A DNA stretch of 64,000 nucleotides, taken from NCBI GenBank assembly GCA_963724065.1, contig CAVRTB010000002.1, forward strand, positions 186,001-250,000. The letters are read 5' to 3'. Shown here in pieces: positions 17,331 to 26,042 of this stretch. The notes below the pieces were generated by a model, which searched no databases, had not been told where the DNA came from, and saw only the letters and a program-made list of their open reading frames with translations. How positions within the stretch are numbered: the first letter of the stretch is position 1; every line of letters begins with the position of its first letter. Position numbers and translations under genes: made by a program. The DNA comes from DASRIA01 sp963724065 (GTDB lineage Bacteria; Actinomycetota; Thermoleophilia; Solirubrobacterales; JBBDJG01).

Positions 17331-17663
17331 CTACCGGCGGCGCCAGGCGCTGCCGAAGAGGCGCGAGAGCCGGCCGGACGACGTGTTGGCGCGGAACTCC
17401 GGTGCGCCGGGGTCGGGCTCGGGCAGCGCTGCCGCCTCGTTCGAGTCGATCGTCAACGTGACGCGCCGCTCCGCGATCCGCCCGATCTCCGGGGCATCGA
17501 CGAAGCGCAGCCCGTTCCCGGTGGTGATCACGATCCCGTCGAAGATGTGCTCCTGTGGGTTCTCGAGCACCCGCTCGACGTGCCCGACCAGCTCGCCGTC
17601 GGACGAGTGGACCTCGGTGCGTCGCTCCAAGAGCTTGTAGGAGATCGCGTGACCCTCATCCAT
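17331..17663 (-). CDS. PRC-barrel-like small protein
   Basis: A 110-residue protein beginning MDEGHAISYKLLERRTEV. The SSDGELVGHVERVL, HIFDGIVITTGNGLRFVDAP and RRVTLTIDSNEAAALPEP order is that of a PRC-barrel (two-layer beta barrel seen in photosynthetic reaction centre H subunit and RimM). The tail after residue 85 is low in complexity and ends RLFGSAWRRR. It is divergent from the SRPBCC gene and 3 bp from the convergent anti-sigma gene end. Role unknown. Confidence 0.7.
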   Translation of the reverse strand: MDEGHAISYKLLERRTEVHSSDGELVGHVERVLENPQEHIFDGIVITTGNGLRFVDAPEIGRIAERRVTLTIDSNEAAALPEPDPGAPEFRANTSSGRLSRLFGSAWRRR

Positions 17664-17753
17664 TTCGGAAAGCGTACCCCGTCGTGGCGTTTGACCCTCC
17701 CGTCCGCGGGTAGCCCAGGGCTGCACCCGACAACAAACTCGAGGAGGAGCACC

Positions 17754-18218
17754 ATGTCGACCATCGAGGAGTCGATCGAGGTTCAGGTCCCGGTCCGCAC
17801 CGCCTACAACCAGTGGACGCAGTTCGAGGAGTTCCCGCAGTTCATGGAGGGCGTGGCCGAGGTGCGCCAGATCGACGACACGCGCCTGCACTGGAAGGCC
17901 GAGATCGCCGGTCGCGAGCAGGAGTGGGAGGCCGAGATCACCGAGCAGCGCCCTGACGAGCGGGTCGCGTGGAAGAGCACGGGCGGCACGCAGCACGCAG
18001 GTGTCGTGACCTTCCATCGCACCGGCGACGACGAGTCGCGCGTGATGCTCCAGATGGACGTCGAGCCGGAGGGCATGGTCGAGCAGGCCGGCGACAAGCT
18101 CGGCTTCGTGAAGCGCCGGGTGAAGGGCGACCTCGAGCGGTTCAAGGAACTGATCGAAGGGCGCGGCCGGGAGTCCGGTGCATGGCGCGGCGAGGTCCAG
18201 CAGGACCCGACGAGCTGA
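17754..18218 (+). CDS. SRPBCC family protein (polyketide cyclase / START-like)
   Basis: A 154-residue single-domain START-like protein. IEESIEVQVPVRTAYNQWTQ followed by FEEFPQFMEGVAEVRQIDD is the canonical opening of the COQ10/polyketide-cyclase-2 group, and WEAEITEQRPDERVAWKS is the conserved central strand pair. The C-terminal helix (GFVKRRVKGDLERFKELIE) closes the ligand cavity. A strong Shine-Dalgarno (GAGGAGGAG) precedes the ATG. Such proteins bind hydrophobic ligands; none can be named here. Confidence 0.88.
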   Translation: MSTIEESIEVQVPVRTAYNQWTQFEEFPQFMEGVAEVRQIDDTRLHWKAEIAGREQEWEAEITEQRPDERVAWKSTGGTQHAGVVTFHRTGDDESRVMLQMDVEPEGMVEQAGDKLGFVKRRVKGDLERFKELIEGRGRESGAWRGEVQQDPTS

Positions 18219-18239
18219 CCGATGTGACCGCGAGGGCCG

Positions 18240-19052
18240 CTAACGCGTGAAGAAGCGCCGCACGCGGCCCTTGCGGGAGTGCGGCGGCTGGCTCTTGTGC
18301 TTCGTGGGCGCCTCGGGAGCGCCGACGGCCACGAGTTCACGCTCCGGCTCCCGCTCTGCCGCATCGGGCTCCGCTGCGCCAGACCCCTCGGATGGCTCGG
18401 CCGGCCGCACGATCGGGCTCAGCCTGACGCGTGGTTCCGCGGGCGGCTGTGGCTCCGGCTCGACGGCTGCGGGCTCCGGTTGTGGCTCGGGCTCGGCCGG
18501 CTCGGGCTCGGGCTCGGCCGGCTCGGGCTCGGCGGCGACGGGCTCGGCGGCGACGGGCTCGGGCTGCAAGCCGGCAAGCTCGATCGAGAGCTCGGACTCT
18601 GGCTCTGGCACGTTGCGCAGCGCGGTGATCGCGTCGTCGAGCTCCACCTTGAGCGCCTCCGCCATGCCGTTCACGGTCGAGGCGAGCAGCTCGAGGCTGT
18701 TGATCAGGTTGAACGCCCGGTCGAGCGCGAACTTGAGCGCGTCGCGGGCCTCGTTCTCGGAGCGCTGGGTGAGCTCGCGCGCCTCGCGGATCGCCTCCAG
18801 CTCGATCGCCGCGACCCGTGCAACGGCCGTGTCGATGATGCGACGCAGCTCCGGCTCGAGCGCGCTGGGCAGGTTGCTGGCGGCACTCTTAGCGGGCGCC
18901 GCGACCGCCTCTGCCGAGCTGCGCGGAGCGGTGATCGCCTCCGGCGTGATCTCGTCCGGCGGGGCGCTGCTGGCCCCGGCGGGCTCGCCGGCCTGACCGT
19001 CTGTGCTGCTCGTGCTGTCGAAACTGGCCACTTGAGAGCCTCCAATGCTCAT
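18240..19052 (-). CDS. Hypothetical protein with coiled-coil and Pro/Glu/Ala repeat
   Basis: A 270-residue protein with no recognised domain. Residues about 60-150 form a charged helical region (RIIDTAVARVAAIELEAIRE, then LTQRSENEARDALKFALDRA), probably a coiled coil. Residues about 160-215 are an acidic Pro-Glu-Ala repeat (AEPEPAEPEPEPAEPEPQPE), visible in DNA as short repeats at 18480-18570. The tail is very basic (SRKGRVRRFFTR). The layout (helical rod, extended acidic spacer, basic end) resembles scaffold or nucleoid/envelope-tethering proteins, but this is only appearance. Confidence 0.7.
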   Translation of the reverse strand: MSIGGSQVASFDSTSSTDGQAGEPAGASSAPPDEITPEAITAPRSSAEAVAAPAKSAASNLPSALEPELRRIIDTAVARVAAIELEAIREARELTQRSENEARDALKFALDRAFNLINSLELLASTVNGMAEALKVELDDAITALRNVPEPESELSIELAGLQPEPVAAEPVAAEPEPAEPEPEPAEPEPQPEPAAVEPEPQPPAEPRVRLSPIVRPAEPSEGSGAAEPDAAEREPERELVAVGAPEAPTKHKSQPPHSRKGRVRRFFTR

Positions 19053-19116
19053 TTGCTGCGAACGCCAAGAATCTACCGTGCGCAGGGAGAAACCGCAACG
19101 CGACTTGCTCAGGACC

Positions 19117-20760
19117 CTAGGCGAGGCGCCGCTCGAGCGACGTCGTGATCTTGCGGTTGTCCGGGTCGCCGCGGACCGTGCGCTCGATCCGCAGGACGGC
19201 GCTGCGGCCGTGGAAGTCGAGCGTCGCGAACTGGTTGTCGAACGTCGGCGGCTGGGCGAGCCGCCACGAGATCTCGGGGTCGGGCACCCCGGCGGAGCGG
19301 GCGAGCAAGCGCGTCACGCGGTCCGCTCCTCGCCGGGACGAGGTACGGATCACGGCGCGCTCACGGGAGTTGAGCGCATTGCGGAACGGGGAGCACACCG
19401 CCTGGTAGACGGCGCTCTGCACCCCGTCCTCGGCGGGGTAGGCCGCCTCGGCGAGGTACGCGTGGTGCACGTCGCCGCCGAGGCCGATGATCGTCGCGGG
19501 CGGCGGGCCGTGGCGCCCGGAGCCGATCTCGCCGATCAACGTAACCACCCGGCGGAAGGATTCGTTGAACGCGGGCCAGTGCTCGAGGTCCAGCGCCCGG
19601 CGGATGCGCTCACCGATCCCCGTGAAGCGCTCGCCCCAGGCGCCGGCACACACCGCCTCGTTCCACGCCTCGATGTGGTGCAGGGCGGGCACGAGCAGGA
19701 AGGGGAGCGTGTCCGCGAACAGGTAGTGGTCGAAGTCTCCGCTCGCGTGTTCGGTGATCCACTCCCATTCCTTGTCGTCGATCATCTTGCGCGGGCGCTC
19801 CGCGAGCGTGCGGCCCTCGCGCGAGTCGAACATGCAGAGGCGGACCCTGCCGAGGTCGCGGCAGAAGCTCCAGCGGCTGCCGTCGCTGCCGTGATCGGCG
19901 GCGCGCGCGAACTCGTGCAGACGAGCGCCCGCGTCCTCGTCGCTGCGCACCTGCCTCAGCAGCTCGTCCTTCTCGAGCTCCGCCGGGGATAGGTTCCCGA
20001 TGTGCTGGTAGATCCAATACGAGGCGAGCGCGCTCGTGATGCGCTCGTCCCACCAGGGCTTGGCGCGCATCTCCTCGAGCCACTGGATCGACGTGTTCCA
20101 GTCGTCGTGCACGTCGTGGTCATCGAAGATCATCGCGACGCCGACGGTTGAGAAGAGCCACCGGATCACGTCCGGCCCCCAGGACTCGCAGTAGAGGTGC
20201 GTGTACTCCTCGAAGTCCGCGACCTCCTCGCCCGGCGGCAGGCTCGTGTCGCGGCGCGCGCGGATGAACTCGCGGGTGTCGGGCGAGTCCTCGTCGACGT
20301 AGACCTGATCGCCCACCGACAGCAGCAGGTGCGGCCACTCCGCGGGGTCCTGCTCCATCATCCGCAGGCCGAGCGCGTAGAGGGCGTCCACATCTCGCCC
20401 GCGCTCGTCCTCGTCGGGACTGAGGTTCCACGGCTCCTCGTGCGGCACGGCGACGCGGCAGGAGCCGAACACGATGCGCATCCGCTGCTCGGGATGGACC
20501 GTGCGGATCGCGCTCGGCGGGAAGCGCGAGTCCGCGAGCGGCCAGCGGCGCTCGCCGTCGAGCACCACCTCGTACGGATAGGTGCCCCCGGGCTCGAGCC
20601 CGGTGATCGGCACGATCGCGTAGTGATGGCCCTCTGCGCAGAACGTGCGCTCGCGACGCCCGAGCACGTCGACCTCGCAGGCCGCGTCGGTCTCGACCCA
20701 GACGGTCGCGCTGCAATCGTCGAGGTAGCGCACCATCGGCCCCAGGATCAGCTCGGCCAC
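19117..20760 (-). CDS. PhoD-like alkaline phosphatase D family metallophosphoesterase
   Basis: A 547-residue protein. An N-terminal fibronectin-like strand region (VWVETDAACEVDVLGRRE) precedes a calcineurin-like catalytic domain with IVFGSCRVAVP, LLSVGDQVYVDED (metal Asp), AMIFDDHDVHDDWN (metal Asp/His) and IIGLGGDVHHAYLAEA (late His pair). No signal peptide or Tat motif is present, unlike classical secreted PhoD, so the enzyme is probably cytosolic. The GTG start shares one base with the TAG of the upstream YbdK-like gene. The substrate is a phosphomonoester or diester; which one is not shown. Confidence 0.88.
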   Translation of the reverse strand: MAELILGPMVRYLDDCSATVWVETDAACEVDVLGRRERTFCAEGHHYAIVPITGLEPGGTYPYEVVLDGERRWPLADSRFPPSAIRTVHPEQRMRIVFGSCRVAVPHEEPWNLSPDEDERGRDVDALYALGLRMMEQDPAEWPHLLLSVGDQVYVDEDSPDTREFIRARRDTSLPPGEEVADFEEYTHLYCESWGPDVIRWLFSTVGVAMIFDDHDVHDDWNTSIQWLEEMRAKPWWDERITSALASYWIYQHIGNLSPAELEKDELLRQVRSDEDAGARLHEFARAADHGSDGSRWSFCRDLGRVRLCMFDSREGRTLAERPRKMIDDKEWEWITEHASGDFDHYLFADTLPFLLVPALHHIEAWNEAVCAGAWGERFTGIGERIRRALDLEHWPAFNESFRRVVTLIGEIGSGRHGPPPATIIGLGGDVHHAYLAEAAYPAEDGVQSAVYQAVCSPFRNALNSRERAVIRTSSRRGADRVTRLLARSAGVPDPEISWRLAQPPTFDNQFATLDFHGRSAVLRIERTVRGDPDNRKITTSLERRLA

Positions 20761-21842
20761 TAGTGGCCCTTCCCGGTGTCGCGCACGAGCTGCGCGAGCA
20801 GCTCTTTCATCCCTCCGCGCTGTGCCGCGGCACGCTGGCGTGCGGCGCCGCCGCCCTCGCGCAGGATGCGCTCCACGCCTTCGAGCGCGTCCGCGGAGCC
20901 CACCTCGCGCCCGTGGCCGGCGACCGCCGCGACGACCGCGCGGGCAACCTCGGGCACAGGACGCAGCGCGCCTTCGTGAAAGATCGTGGCATCCGTCCCG
21001 TCGCGGCTGGCGCGGAAGCTCGACTCCGCGATCGCCTCCGCCGGCAGTCGCTCGGCCGGCGGGGACTCGAGGGCGCGCGCCGCGAGCGCGTGCACCAATG
21101 CCGCGAGCGCGGCGGCGTCGGCGAGCGAGGGCTGCACGTCGATCTCGCGCACCTCGACGGTCCCGAGCCGTGGATGGGCGCGCGCGTCCCACCAGATCCA
21201 CGTGTAGTCGTCGAACTCCCCCGCCGCCCCCATCGCCCGCACCGTCTGAGCATATTCGTCCCAACCGGAGAAGAAGCGCGGTATCCCGCGGCGCGGATAG
21301 GACCGCACGAGCGAGAAGCGCGCGCTCGCGAGGCCGGAGTCGGCGCCGAACCAGTAAGGGCTGTTCGCCCCGAGCGCCTGGAGCAGCGGCAGGTGCTCGC
21401 GCAGGCCGTTGAGGATGTGGATCGCGCCGTCCGGATCGGGCGCGCCGACGTGGACGTGGAGCGCGCACTCCGGGGTGCGGCGGATCAGGCTGCGCATCGT
21501 GTGCTCGAGGACGCGGTAGCGCTGCTTGTCCGTCAAGCGCACCGCGCCCCACTCGGCGGCGGGGTGTAACCCGGCCGCCATCAGCGTCGCGCCCGCTGAC
21601 CGCGCCGCGGCCCGTGCCGCGGCCAGCCCTTGGGCCGCCTCGCCGGCATTACGGCAGACCGGGCTGCGCAGCTCGAGCTCCGACGCGAACGCCTCGTGCG
21701 CGGCGAGCGCTTCCGGAAGCTCGACGGCGCCGAGCACCCGCTCCGCGACGTCGGCGAGCGCATGATCGTGCGGTTCCACGAGCAGCAGCTCCTCCTCGAT
21801 GCCGAGGGTGAGCGGGTCGGAGGTGCCGAACGCGTGCTTCAC
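20760..21842 (-). CDS. Carboxylate-amine ligase, YbdK/GCS2 family (copy 1)
   Basis: A 360-residue member of the glutamate-cysteine ligase type 2 family. LTLGIEEELLLVEPHDHALA holds the metal-binding Glu residues, FASELELRSPVCRNAGEAAQ the conserved acidic strand, ALHVHVGAPDPDGAI the substrate His, and GANSPYWFGADSGLASAR the conserved central loop. Family members join glutamate to an amine; weak glutamate-cysteine ligase activity is known for YbdK. A second paralogue lies at 34080-35210. This copy overlaps the PhoD-like gene by one base, so the two are co-expressed. Confidence 0.87.
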   Translation of the reverse strand: MKHAFGTSDPLTLGIEEELLLVEPHDHALADVAERVLGAVELPEALAAHEAFASELELRSPVCRNAGEAAQGLAAARAAARSAGATLMAAGLHPAAEWGAVRLTDKQRYRVLEHTMRSLIRRTPECALHVHVGAPDPDGAIHILNGLREHLPLLQALGANSPYWFGADSGLASARFSLVRSYPRRGIPRFFSGWDEYAQTVRAMGAAGEFDDYTWIWWDARAHPRLGTVEVREIDVQPSLADAAALAALVHALAARALESPPAERLPAEAIAESSFRASRDGTDATIFHEGALRPVPEVARAVVAAVAGHGREVGSADALEGVERILREGGGAARQRAAAQRGGMKELLAQLVRDTGKGH

Positions 21843-21854
21843 GGAGCGCGGAAC

Positions 21855-22886
21855 CTACTGACCGAGAGCGCGCTCGGCGGCGATCCGGCCGAATACCAGC
21901 GCGGCGGCGAGGCCGCTCGCGTACCCGCCGGTGGCAAAGCCGCCGGCGTCCGCGCCCGCGGCGAAGACCCCAGGGACGACACGGCCGTCGCCGTCGATGC
22001 GCAGCCCCCCGAGCGTCGTCGTGATTCCCGCCACGACCTCTACGACGGTCGCGCCGTCGCGCCGCTCGCCGGGCGCGCCTGCCGCAAGCGCGGCATCGAC
22101 CATCTCGCCGACCGTGCGCTCCCGCACCCGCCGGCCGCGATGCTCGTCGGCCACCTCGTACCAGGAACGCGCGCCGGGTTGGCACGCCGTCCATTGCACG
22201 ACGTCGATCTCCGACCAGGTGCGCGGGACGTACACGTCACCGTCGGCGTTACGCACGGCCGCATGGGCCGCATACAGTTGCGCGAGGCGCACGAACTGGC
22301 CCTCCGCGACGCGCGCCGGCGGAGCGGGCATGTTGCGGCCGTAGAACTCCCCCATCCCGGCGGAGGCCCGGCCGCCCGACGCGAGCCCGAGCCGCAGCCC
22401 GTCCCCCGTGCTCCACGGCGCGGCGCGCAGCATCAGTTGCGCGGCGGCGGGCGTCACGTGCTGCTCGACCAGCGCGCGGTCGGCCTGGAAGCCGCCGGTC
22501 GCCAGCACCACGGGCGCGTCGCCGGGGACCTCGCGCAGCGGCTCGCCGAGGCGGACCTCGCCGCCCGCCGCCCGCAGCAGCACGGCGGTCAGCGCGCGTG
22601 TGTCGAACCGCACTCCGGTCGTGAGCGGATTGCCGGTCCCGCGCCGCGCCGGCCGCGCGCCGAGGCCTTCGAGCCAGGCGAGCGCCGGGTCGAGCTGGTC
22701 GAACACTGCCCGCTGGAGCTGCGGGTCGCCGCGGGGGCACTCGGCGCGGAACCGGTCGAAGTCGCGATGGCGCCAGAGCACCCCGCTCGAGAGCAGCATC
22801 GATCCTCCAGGGCGATCCCCTTTCTCGAGCAGCGTCACGCGCGCGCCGAGCTCCCGCGCGCGGGCAGCCGCGGCCAGGCCCGCCAT
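21855..22886 (-). CDS. FAD-dependent oxidoreductase (fumarate reductase/ketosteroid dehydrogenase-like), N-terminus uncertain
   Basis: At least 343 residues. The C-terminal FAGAADAG-type segment (GVFAAGADAGGFATGGYASG) and VVLATGGFQADRALV place it in the succinate dehydrogenase / 3-ketosteroid dehydrogenase flavoprotein family. The only ATG/GTG/TTG in frame is at 22886, which falls inside the FAD motif; the beta strand before it (DLVVAGAG) is encoded upstream in the same open frame and would be lost. A CTG at 22934 would restore it by adding 16 residues and overlap the VOC gene end. So either a non-standard start is used, or the N-terminus was truncated. At roughly 360 aa it is shorter than typical relatives. 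Confidence 0.8.
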   Translation of the reverse strand: MAGLAAAARARELGARVTLLEKGDRPGGSMLLSSGVLWRHRDFDRFRAECPRGDPQLQRAVFDQLDPALAWLEGLGARPARRGTGNPLTTGVRFDTRALTAVLLRAAGGEVRLGEPLREVPGDAPVVLATGGFQADRALVEQHVTPAAAQLMLRAAPWSTGDGLRLGLASGGRASAGMGEFYGRNMPAPPARVAEGQFVRLAQLYAAHAAVRNADGDVYVPRTWSEIDVVQWTACQPGARSWYEVADEHRGRRVRERTVGEMVDAALAAGAPGERRDGATVVEVVAGITTTLGGLRIDGDGRVVPGVFAAGADAGGFATGGYASGLAAALVFGRIAAERALGQ

Positions 22887-22914
22887 GCCGGCGCCGGCGA
22901 CGACGAGGTCCGGG

Positions 22915-23619
22915 CTAGACGAGCGCGAAGCCAGGCTTGTGCTCGACGTACTCGAGCTTGATCCGGTCCGGCCCCCAGACGAAGACCGCGAACGTGTTGG
23001 CCGCGTCGCGAACCTCGGCGACGTCCTCCCCCCGGCGCCTTGCCTCGTCGAGCTGCTCCTGGCCCGAGTCCACGAGCAGGGCGATGTGGTTGAGCAGCGG
23101 TCGCTCGACCGGCCCCGGGACCCCCTGCTCCAGCATCATCCACTTGTCGCCCACCCGCAGGCGCCGGTCGTCGGTCTCGAAGCCCATGGACGTGAATCGC
23201 TCGGCGCTGGCGACCGGATCGGGGACCCGCAGGACGACGTGGTCGAGGTCGTAGTCGAGGTCCGCGCCGGGAACCTCCACCAATCCCAGGCCGAGGCCCT
23301 CGGGGCCGGTGAAGGTCGCGAGGCCTCCGTGGACCGGGGTTCGCTCGAGCCCGCCGGGCAGCCGCGCAAGCGCCTGCTCCAGATCGCGGACCCGCAGCAC
23401 GACCCTGACCAGCGCACCCGGCTCACGGGGACCCTCCGCGGCGAAGAGCGTCAGCTTGCCGCGGCGTGCGTCGACGCCGACGAGGGTGAAGTCCGCGGTG
23501 CGCTCGATCTCGTGCATCCCGAGATGGCCGCACAGAAGGTCGGCGAGACGATCGCGGTCGGCGACCCACAGCGCAACGTGGTCGAGGGCGTTCGCTTGCA
23601 CGGCGATCAGACTACCCAT
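22915..23619 (-). CDS. Two-domain VOC family protein (extradiol dioxygenase-like fold)
   Basis: A 234-residue protein with two VOC modules: ALDHVALWVADRDRLADLLC from residue 11 and YDLDHVVLRVPDPVASAERF from about residue 117. The C-terminal NTFAVFVWGPDRIKLEYVEH has the usual terminal Glu. The two His (LDHVAL, LDHVVL, NHIALL) plus the Glu are consistent with a metal site as in extradiol dioxygenases or methylmalonyl-CoA epimerase-like proteins. ATG at 23619 (MGSLIAV) begins the domain. It is followed closely by the flavoprotein, so they may form a small catabolic unit. Confidence 0.85.
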   Translation of the reverse strand: MGSLIAVQANALDHVALWVADRDRLADLLCGHLGMHEIERTADFTLVGVDARRGKLTLFAAEGPREPGALVRVVLRVRDLEQALARLPGGLERTPVHGGLATFTGPEGLGLGLVEVPGADLDYDLDHVVLRVPDPVASAERFTSMGFETDDRRLRVGDKWMMLEQGVPGPVERPLLNHIALLVDSGQEQLDEARRRGEDVAEVRDAANTFAVFVWGPDRIKLEYVEHKPGFALV

Positions 23620-23717
23620 CCTGCAATCCCGCAATCCCGGGTGCCGGATGGCGGACATCCGTCCGCGCCGCCGCGGGAGCGCTCCGATCGGTCTCGGCAC
23701 GTGTCGAAGGGGTCGAG

Positions 23718-24329
23718 ATGCGCCGCCGCGCGTGTGCAACGACCGCGATCCTCCTCGCCCTTCTTCCCGCCTCCGCGGCGGGCTTCCCGGCCGTGTTCCG
23801 GCCCGTGCGCGACAACCCGGCCGACCGGTTCGCGAGCACGTCGATCGAGGGGTATCGCTATGACCACGCCCGGCGCTGCGTGAGGCACCCGCGGGCCGGC
23901 GCCGTGTCGCTCGCGGGCTGGCTCGACCGGCACGCCGCCGGCGAATCCTGGGGCATCACGCGCTGCGAGAAGCTCAGCCGTCGCAACTACTCCCTGCATG
24001 CCGAGGGCCGCGCGCTCGACTGGCACCTCGACGCGCGCAACCCCGCCGGGCGCCGCGCGGGCGACCGGCTGATCCTCACGCTGCTCGCACCGGACAGCGC
24101 CGGCAACCCGCACGCGCTCGCGCGCCGCATGGGCGTGCAGGAGATCATCTGGGACTGCCGCGCATGGTGGTCGGGCGCGGACCGTCCGCTGCGCTACTCG
24201 CCGTGCTACTCCAGGCGAGGGAAGCCCCGGCGGCACGTGAACGCGACGATCGCGCACCGCGACCACATCCACATCGGCCTGAACAAGATGGGCGCCGCTA
24301 AGCTCACGAGCTTCTGGCGGGGCCGCTAG
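23718..24329 (+). CDS. Secreted M15-like (D-Ala-D-Ala carboxypeptidase-type) protein
   Basis: A 203-residue exported protein: signal peptide of about 21 residues (ATTAILLALLPASAAG). Then SLHAEGRALDWHLDA, with His and Asp spaced as in the SxHxxGxAxD zinc motif of M15 peptidases, and a later HRDHIHIGLN giving the HxH pair. The order H-x6-D...HxH fits a zinc-dependent LD/DD-carboxypeptidase that trims peptidoglycan, or a related extensin-like module. Cysteines near residues 55, 81, 146 and 163 could be paired. Its stop codon lies within the left arm of a long palindrome. Confidence 0.72.
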   Translation: MRRRACATTAILLALLPASAAGFPAVFRPVRDNPADRFASTSIEGYRYDHARRCVRHPRAGAVSLAGWLDRHAAGESWGITRCEKLSRRNYSLHAEGRALDWHLDARNPAGRRAGDRLILTLLAPDSAGNPHALARRMGVQEIIWDCRAWWSGADRPLRYSPCYSRRGKPRRHVNATIAHRDHIHIGLNKMGAAKLTSFWRGR

Positions 24330-24785
24330 CTGTAGCTCCCACGCACGTTGTCCCCGTTGTCGGCCTGGGCGCTGGTGGCGGGTTCGAAAACCGGGGTGGG
24401 TAAGGAAGAGCAGGACCCGGGACGAGCAAGGACTCGCGCGACGCGTCGTTTGCGACGCAAAGCGCACGCGTCGCCCGTGAAAGAGCCGTCTGCGCGTGAT
24501 TCGCATGAGGTGCGTCGTCCGGCAGGCGCCGGTCGACGAACTTTCCCTCCTGGCGTCCACTTTCACGCATGGCGGGAGGGAAAGTTCGGCGGCCGATGCG
24601 CGACCCGGAGGGCTTTCGCCCGTGACCGCGACCTTTCTCTGAAGTCTCGTGACACTGCGCCGCTCAGCGCGGTCGCAGACGCCGACGATCCCTCTTCCCT
24701 TACCCACCGGGTTTTCCACGCCCGAGCTTGCGCGCGCGAGGCGCGTTGCGCGGCCTGAAGGACGTGGTTGGGAGCTACACCTAGC
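24325..24785. repeat. Long imperfect palindrome (about 460 bp) between convergent genes
   Basis: This gap has no gene. Three nested, roughly concentric inverted repeats are visible. Outer ends 24325-24341 and 24769-24785 match at 16 of 17 positions. A second pair, 24386-24410 and 24692-24717, matches closely over 25 bp. An inner perfect 14-bp pair sits at 24537-24550 and 24575-24588. Extra small hairpins (for example GCGACGCGT with ACGCGTCGC around 24438-24474) lie in the left arm. It could be two inverted copies of a repeat element, a non-autonomous mobile element, or a structured RNA. No transposase is nearby. Confidence 0.6.
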
Positions 24786-24791
24786 GCACCC

Positions 24792-26042
24792 TCAGGCGAC
24801 GAGCACGGCCAGCGGCGCGGCGGCGAGCATCACGAGCACGACGTCGTACGGCCTCGCGCGAAGTCGCATCGGCGGGTCGGCGGCCCCCGGACGAAAGCGC
24901 CGCGACTCCGCCGCGACCCAGCCGAGGACCGCGTCGAGGATCGGGACCGGGCGCCGCTCGACCGGCTGGAGCGCGTCGATCACCGAGCGGGCCGCCGACA
25001 CGAGTTGTCGCCCCGACCCGAGGTCGTTCATGACCACGGCCGCCTCGCGCGCGGAGGGCAGGCGCCGGAGGCGCCCGAGGCCGCGCCGCGAAACCTCGCG
25101 CAGGCCGGACGCCCCGGCCGCGGCGCGCAGCCACGTGGCCACGAGCACGAGCAGACCCGCGCGCGCCGACCGCGCCGCACCCTCCTCGAGGCCGAGCCCG
25201 CCGAGCGCCGTCCCGACGAACACGAAGGCCGACAACACGAGTGCCAGGACGACGCCGGTGGGCACCACCTCGCGCTCCCCGCGGCAGGTCACAGAGGCGA
25301 GCGCAAGCCAGGCCGCCACGGCGCCGAGTGTCCACCACGAGATGCCGGCCAGCAGGACGCCGAACGCGATCGCCGCCGCAAGCGCCACGGCGCGGGGGTC
25401 GAAGCGGCCCCGTGAAGGCGGCGTGTCCACACCGCCCTCGACGTGCACGTGCAGGGGGTCCTCGCCGGTCGGCCAAGCGCGCAGCCCCCGCCGATACACG
25501 CTCACCTGCACGACGCTGGCGAACACGGCCCAGGCGAGCAGGCTCACGAGCGTTGCGACCAGCGCGGCCGTCTCGCCCTCGGGGACGAACGGGATGAAAC
25601 CCGCAAAGCGGTCGTAGACCTCGGTGTAGGCCTCGAAGCCGGTCAGCACGAGGATCACGAAGGCCGCGGTGACCGCGTTCTGGAGCAGGCGGATCGTGCC
25701 GCAGACGATCATCTGCCAAGCGACCGCGGCGCCGCGCGCCTCGAGCGACCCGAGCAGCGGCGCGGTCAGCGCCTGGGTGAGCGGCACCGTGATGCGGGCG
25801 GGCCCGATGATCGCGATCGTCTGGAGCATCGCCGCGAGGCTTGCGCCGTACCCCCAGCGCAAGCCGCGCCGCTCGCCTGCGCGAGCGAGGGCAGCACCGC
25901 CGGCGAGCGCCATCCAGAACCCGGCCGACGGGATTGCCCGCGAAGCGAGGAAGGACACGGTCGCCACGTGCGCAAGTCCCGCGACCTCGATCTCCCGCAG
26001 CCCGCCGTCGCCCGGCGGTGTCTGCGCCGTAAACGCCTCCAC
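24792..26042 (-). CDS. Polytopic membrane protein, unknown function
   Basis: A 416-residue protein with about eight to ten hydrophobic segments in two groups (residues about 25-200 and 225-320, for example ALVATLVSLLAWAVFASVVQ, AVALAAAIAFGVLLAGISWW). A charged C-terminal part (VSRRGLGRLRRLPSAREAAV) and a final segment (YDVVLVMLAAAPLAVLVA) end the protein. I recognise no transporter or enzyme motif. GTG at 26042 is the first plausible start, and it sits exactly at the foot of the 26.04-26.21 kb palindrome. If that is right, the ribosome binding site GGGAGGG is within the stem, so translation could depend on its folding. Confidence 0.72.
   Translation of the reverse strand: MEAFTAQTPPGDGGLREIEVAGLAHVATVSFLASRAIPSAGFWMALAGGAALARAGERRGLRWGYGASLAAMLQTIAIIGPARITVPLTQALTAPLLGSLEARGAAVAWQMIVCGTIRLLQNAVTAAFVILVLTGFEAYTEVYDRFAGFIPFVPEGETAALVATLVSLLAWAVFASVVQVSVYRRGLRAWPTGEDPLHVHVEGGVDTPPSRGRFDPRAVALAAAIAFGVLLAGISWWTLGAVAAWLALASVTCRGEREVVPTGVVLALVLSAFVFVGTALGGLGLEEGAARSARAGLLVLVATWLRAAAGASGLREVSRRGLGRLRRLPSAREAAVVMNDLGSGRQLVSAARSVIDALQPVERRPVPILDAVLGWVAAESRRFRPGAADPPMRLRARPYDVVLVMLAAAPLAVLVA

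Noticed and set aside
24376..24400. GGTTCGAAAACC-like segment resembling a tRNA T-arm
   Set aside because: No acceptor, D or anticodon arms could be formed around it; it belongs to the arm of the long palindrome.
24325..24785. Insertion sequence
   Set aside because: No transposase frame inside and no clear target-site duplication beyond a doubtful CTAGC; described as a palindromic repeat instead.
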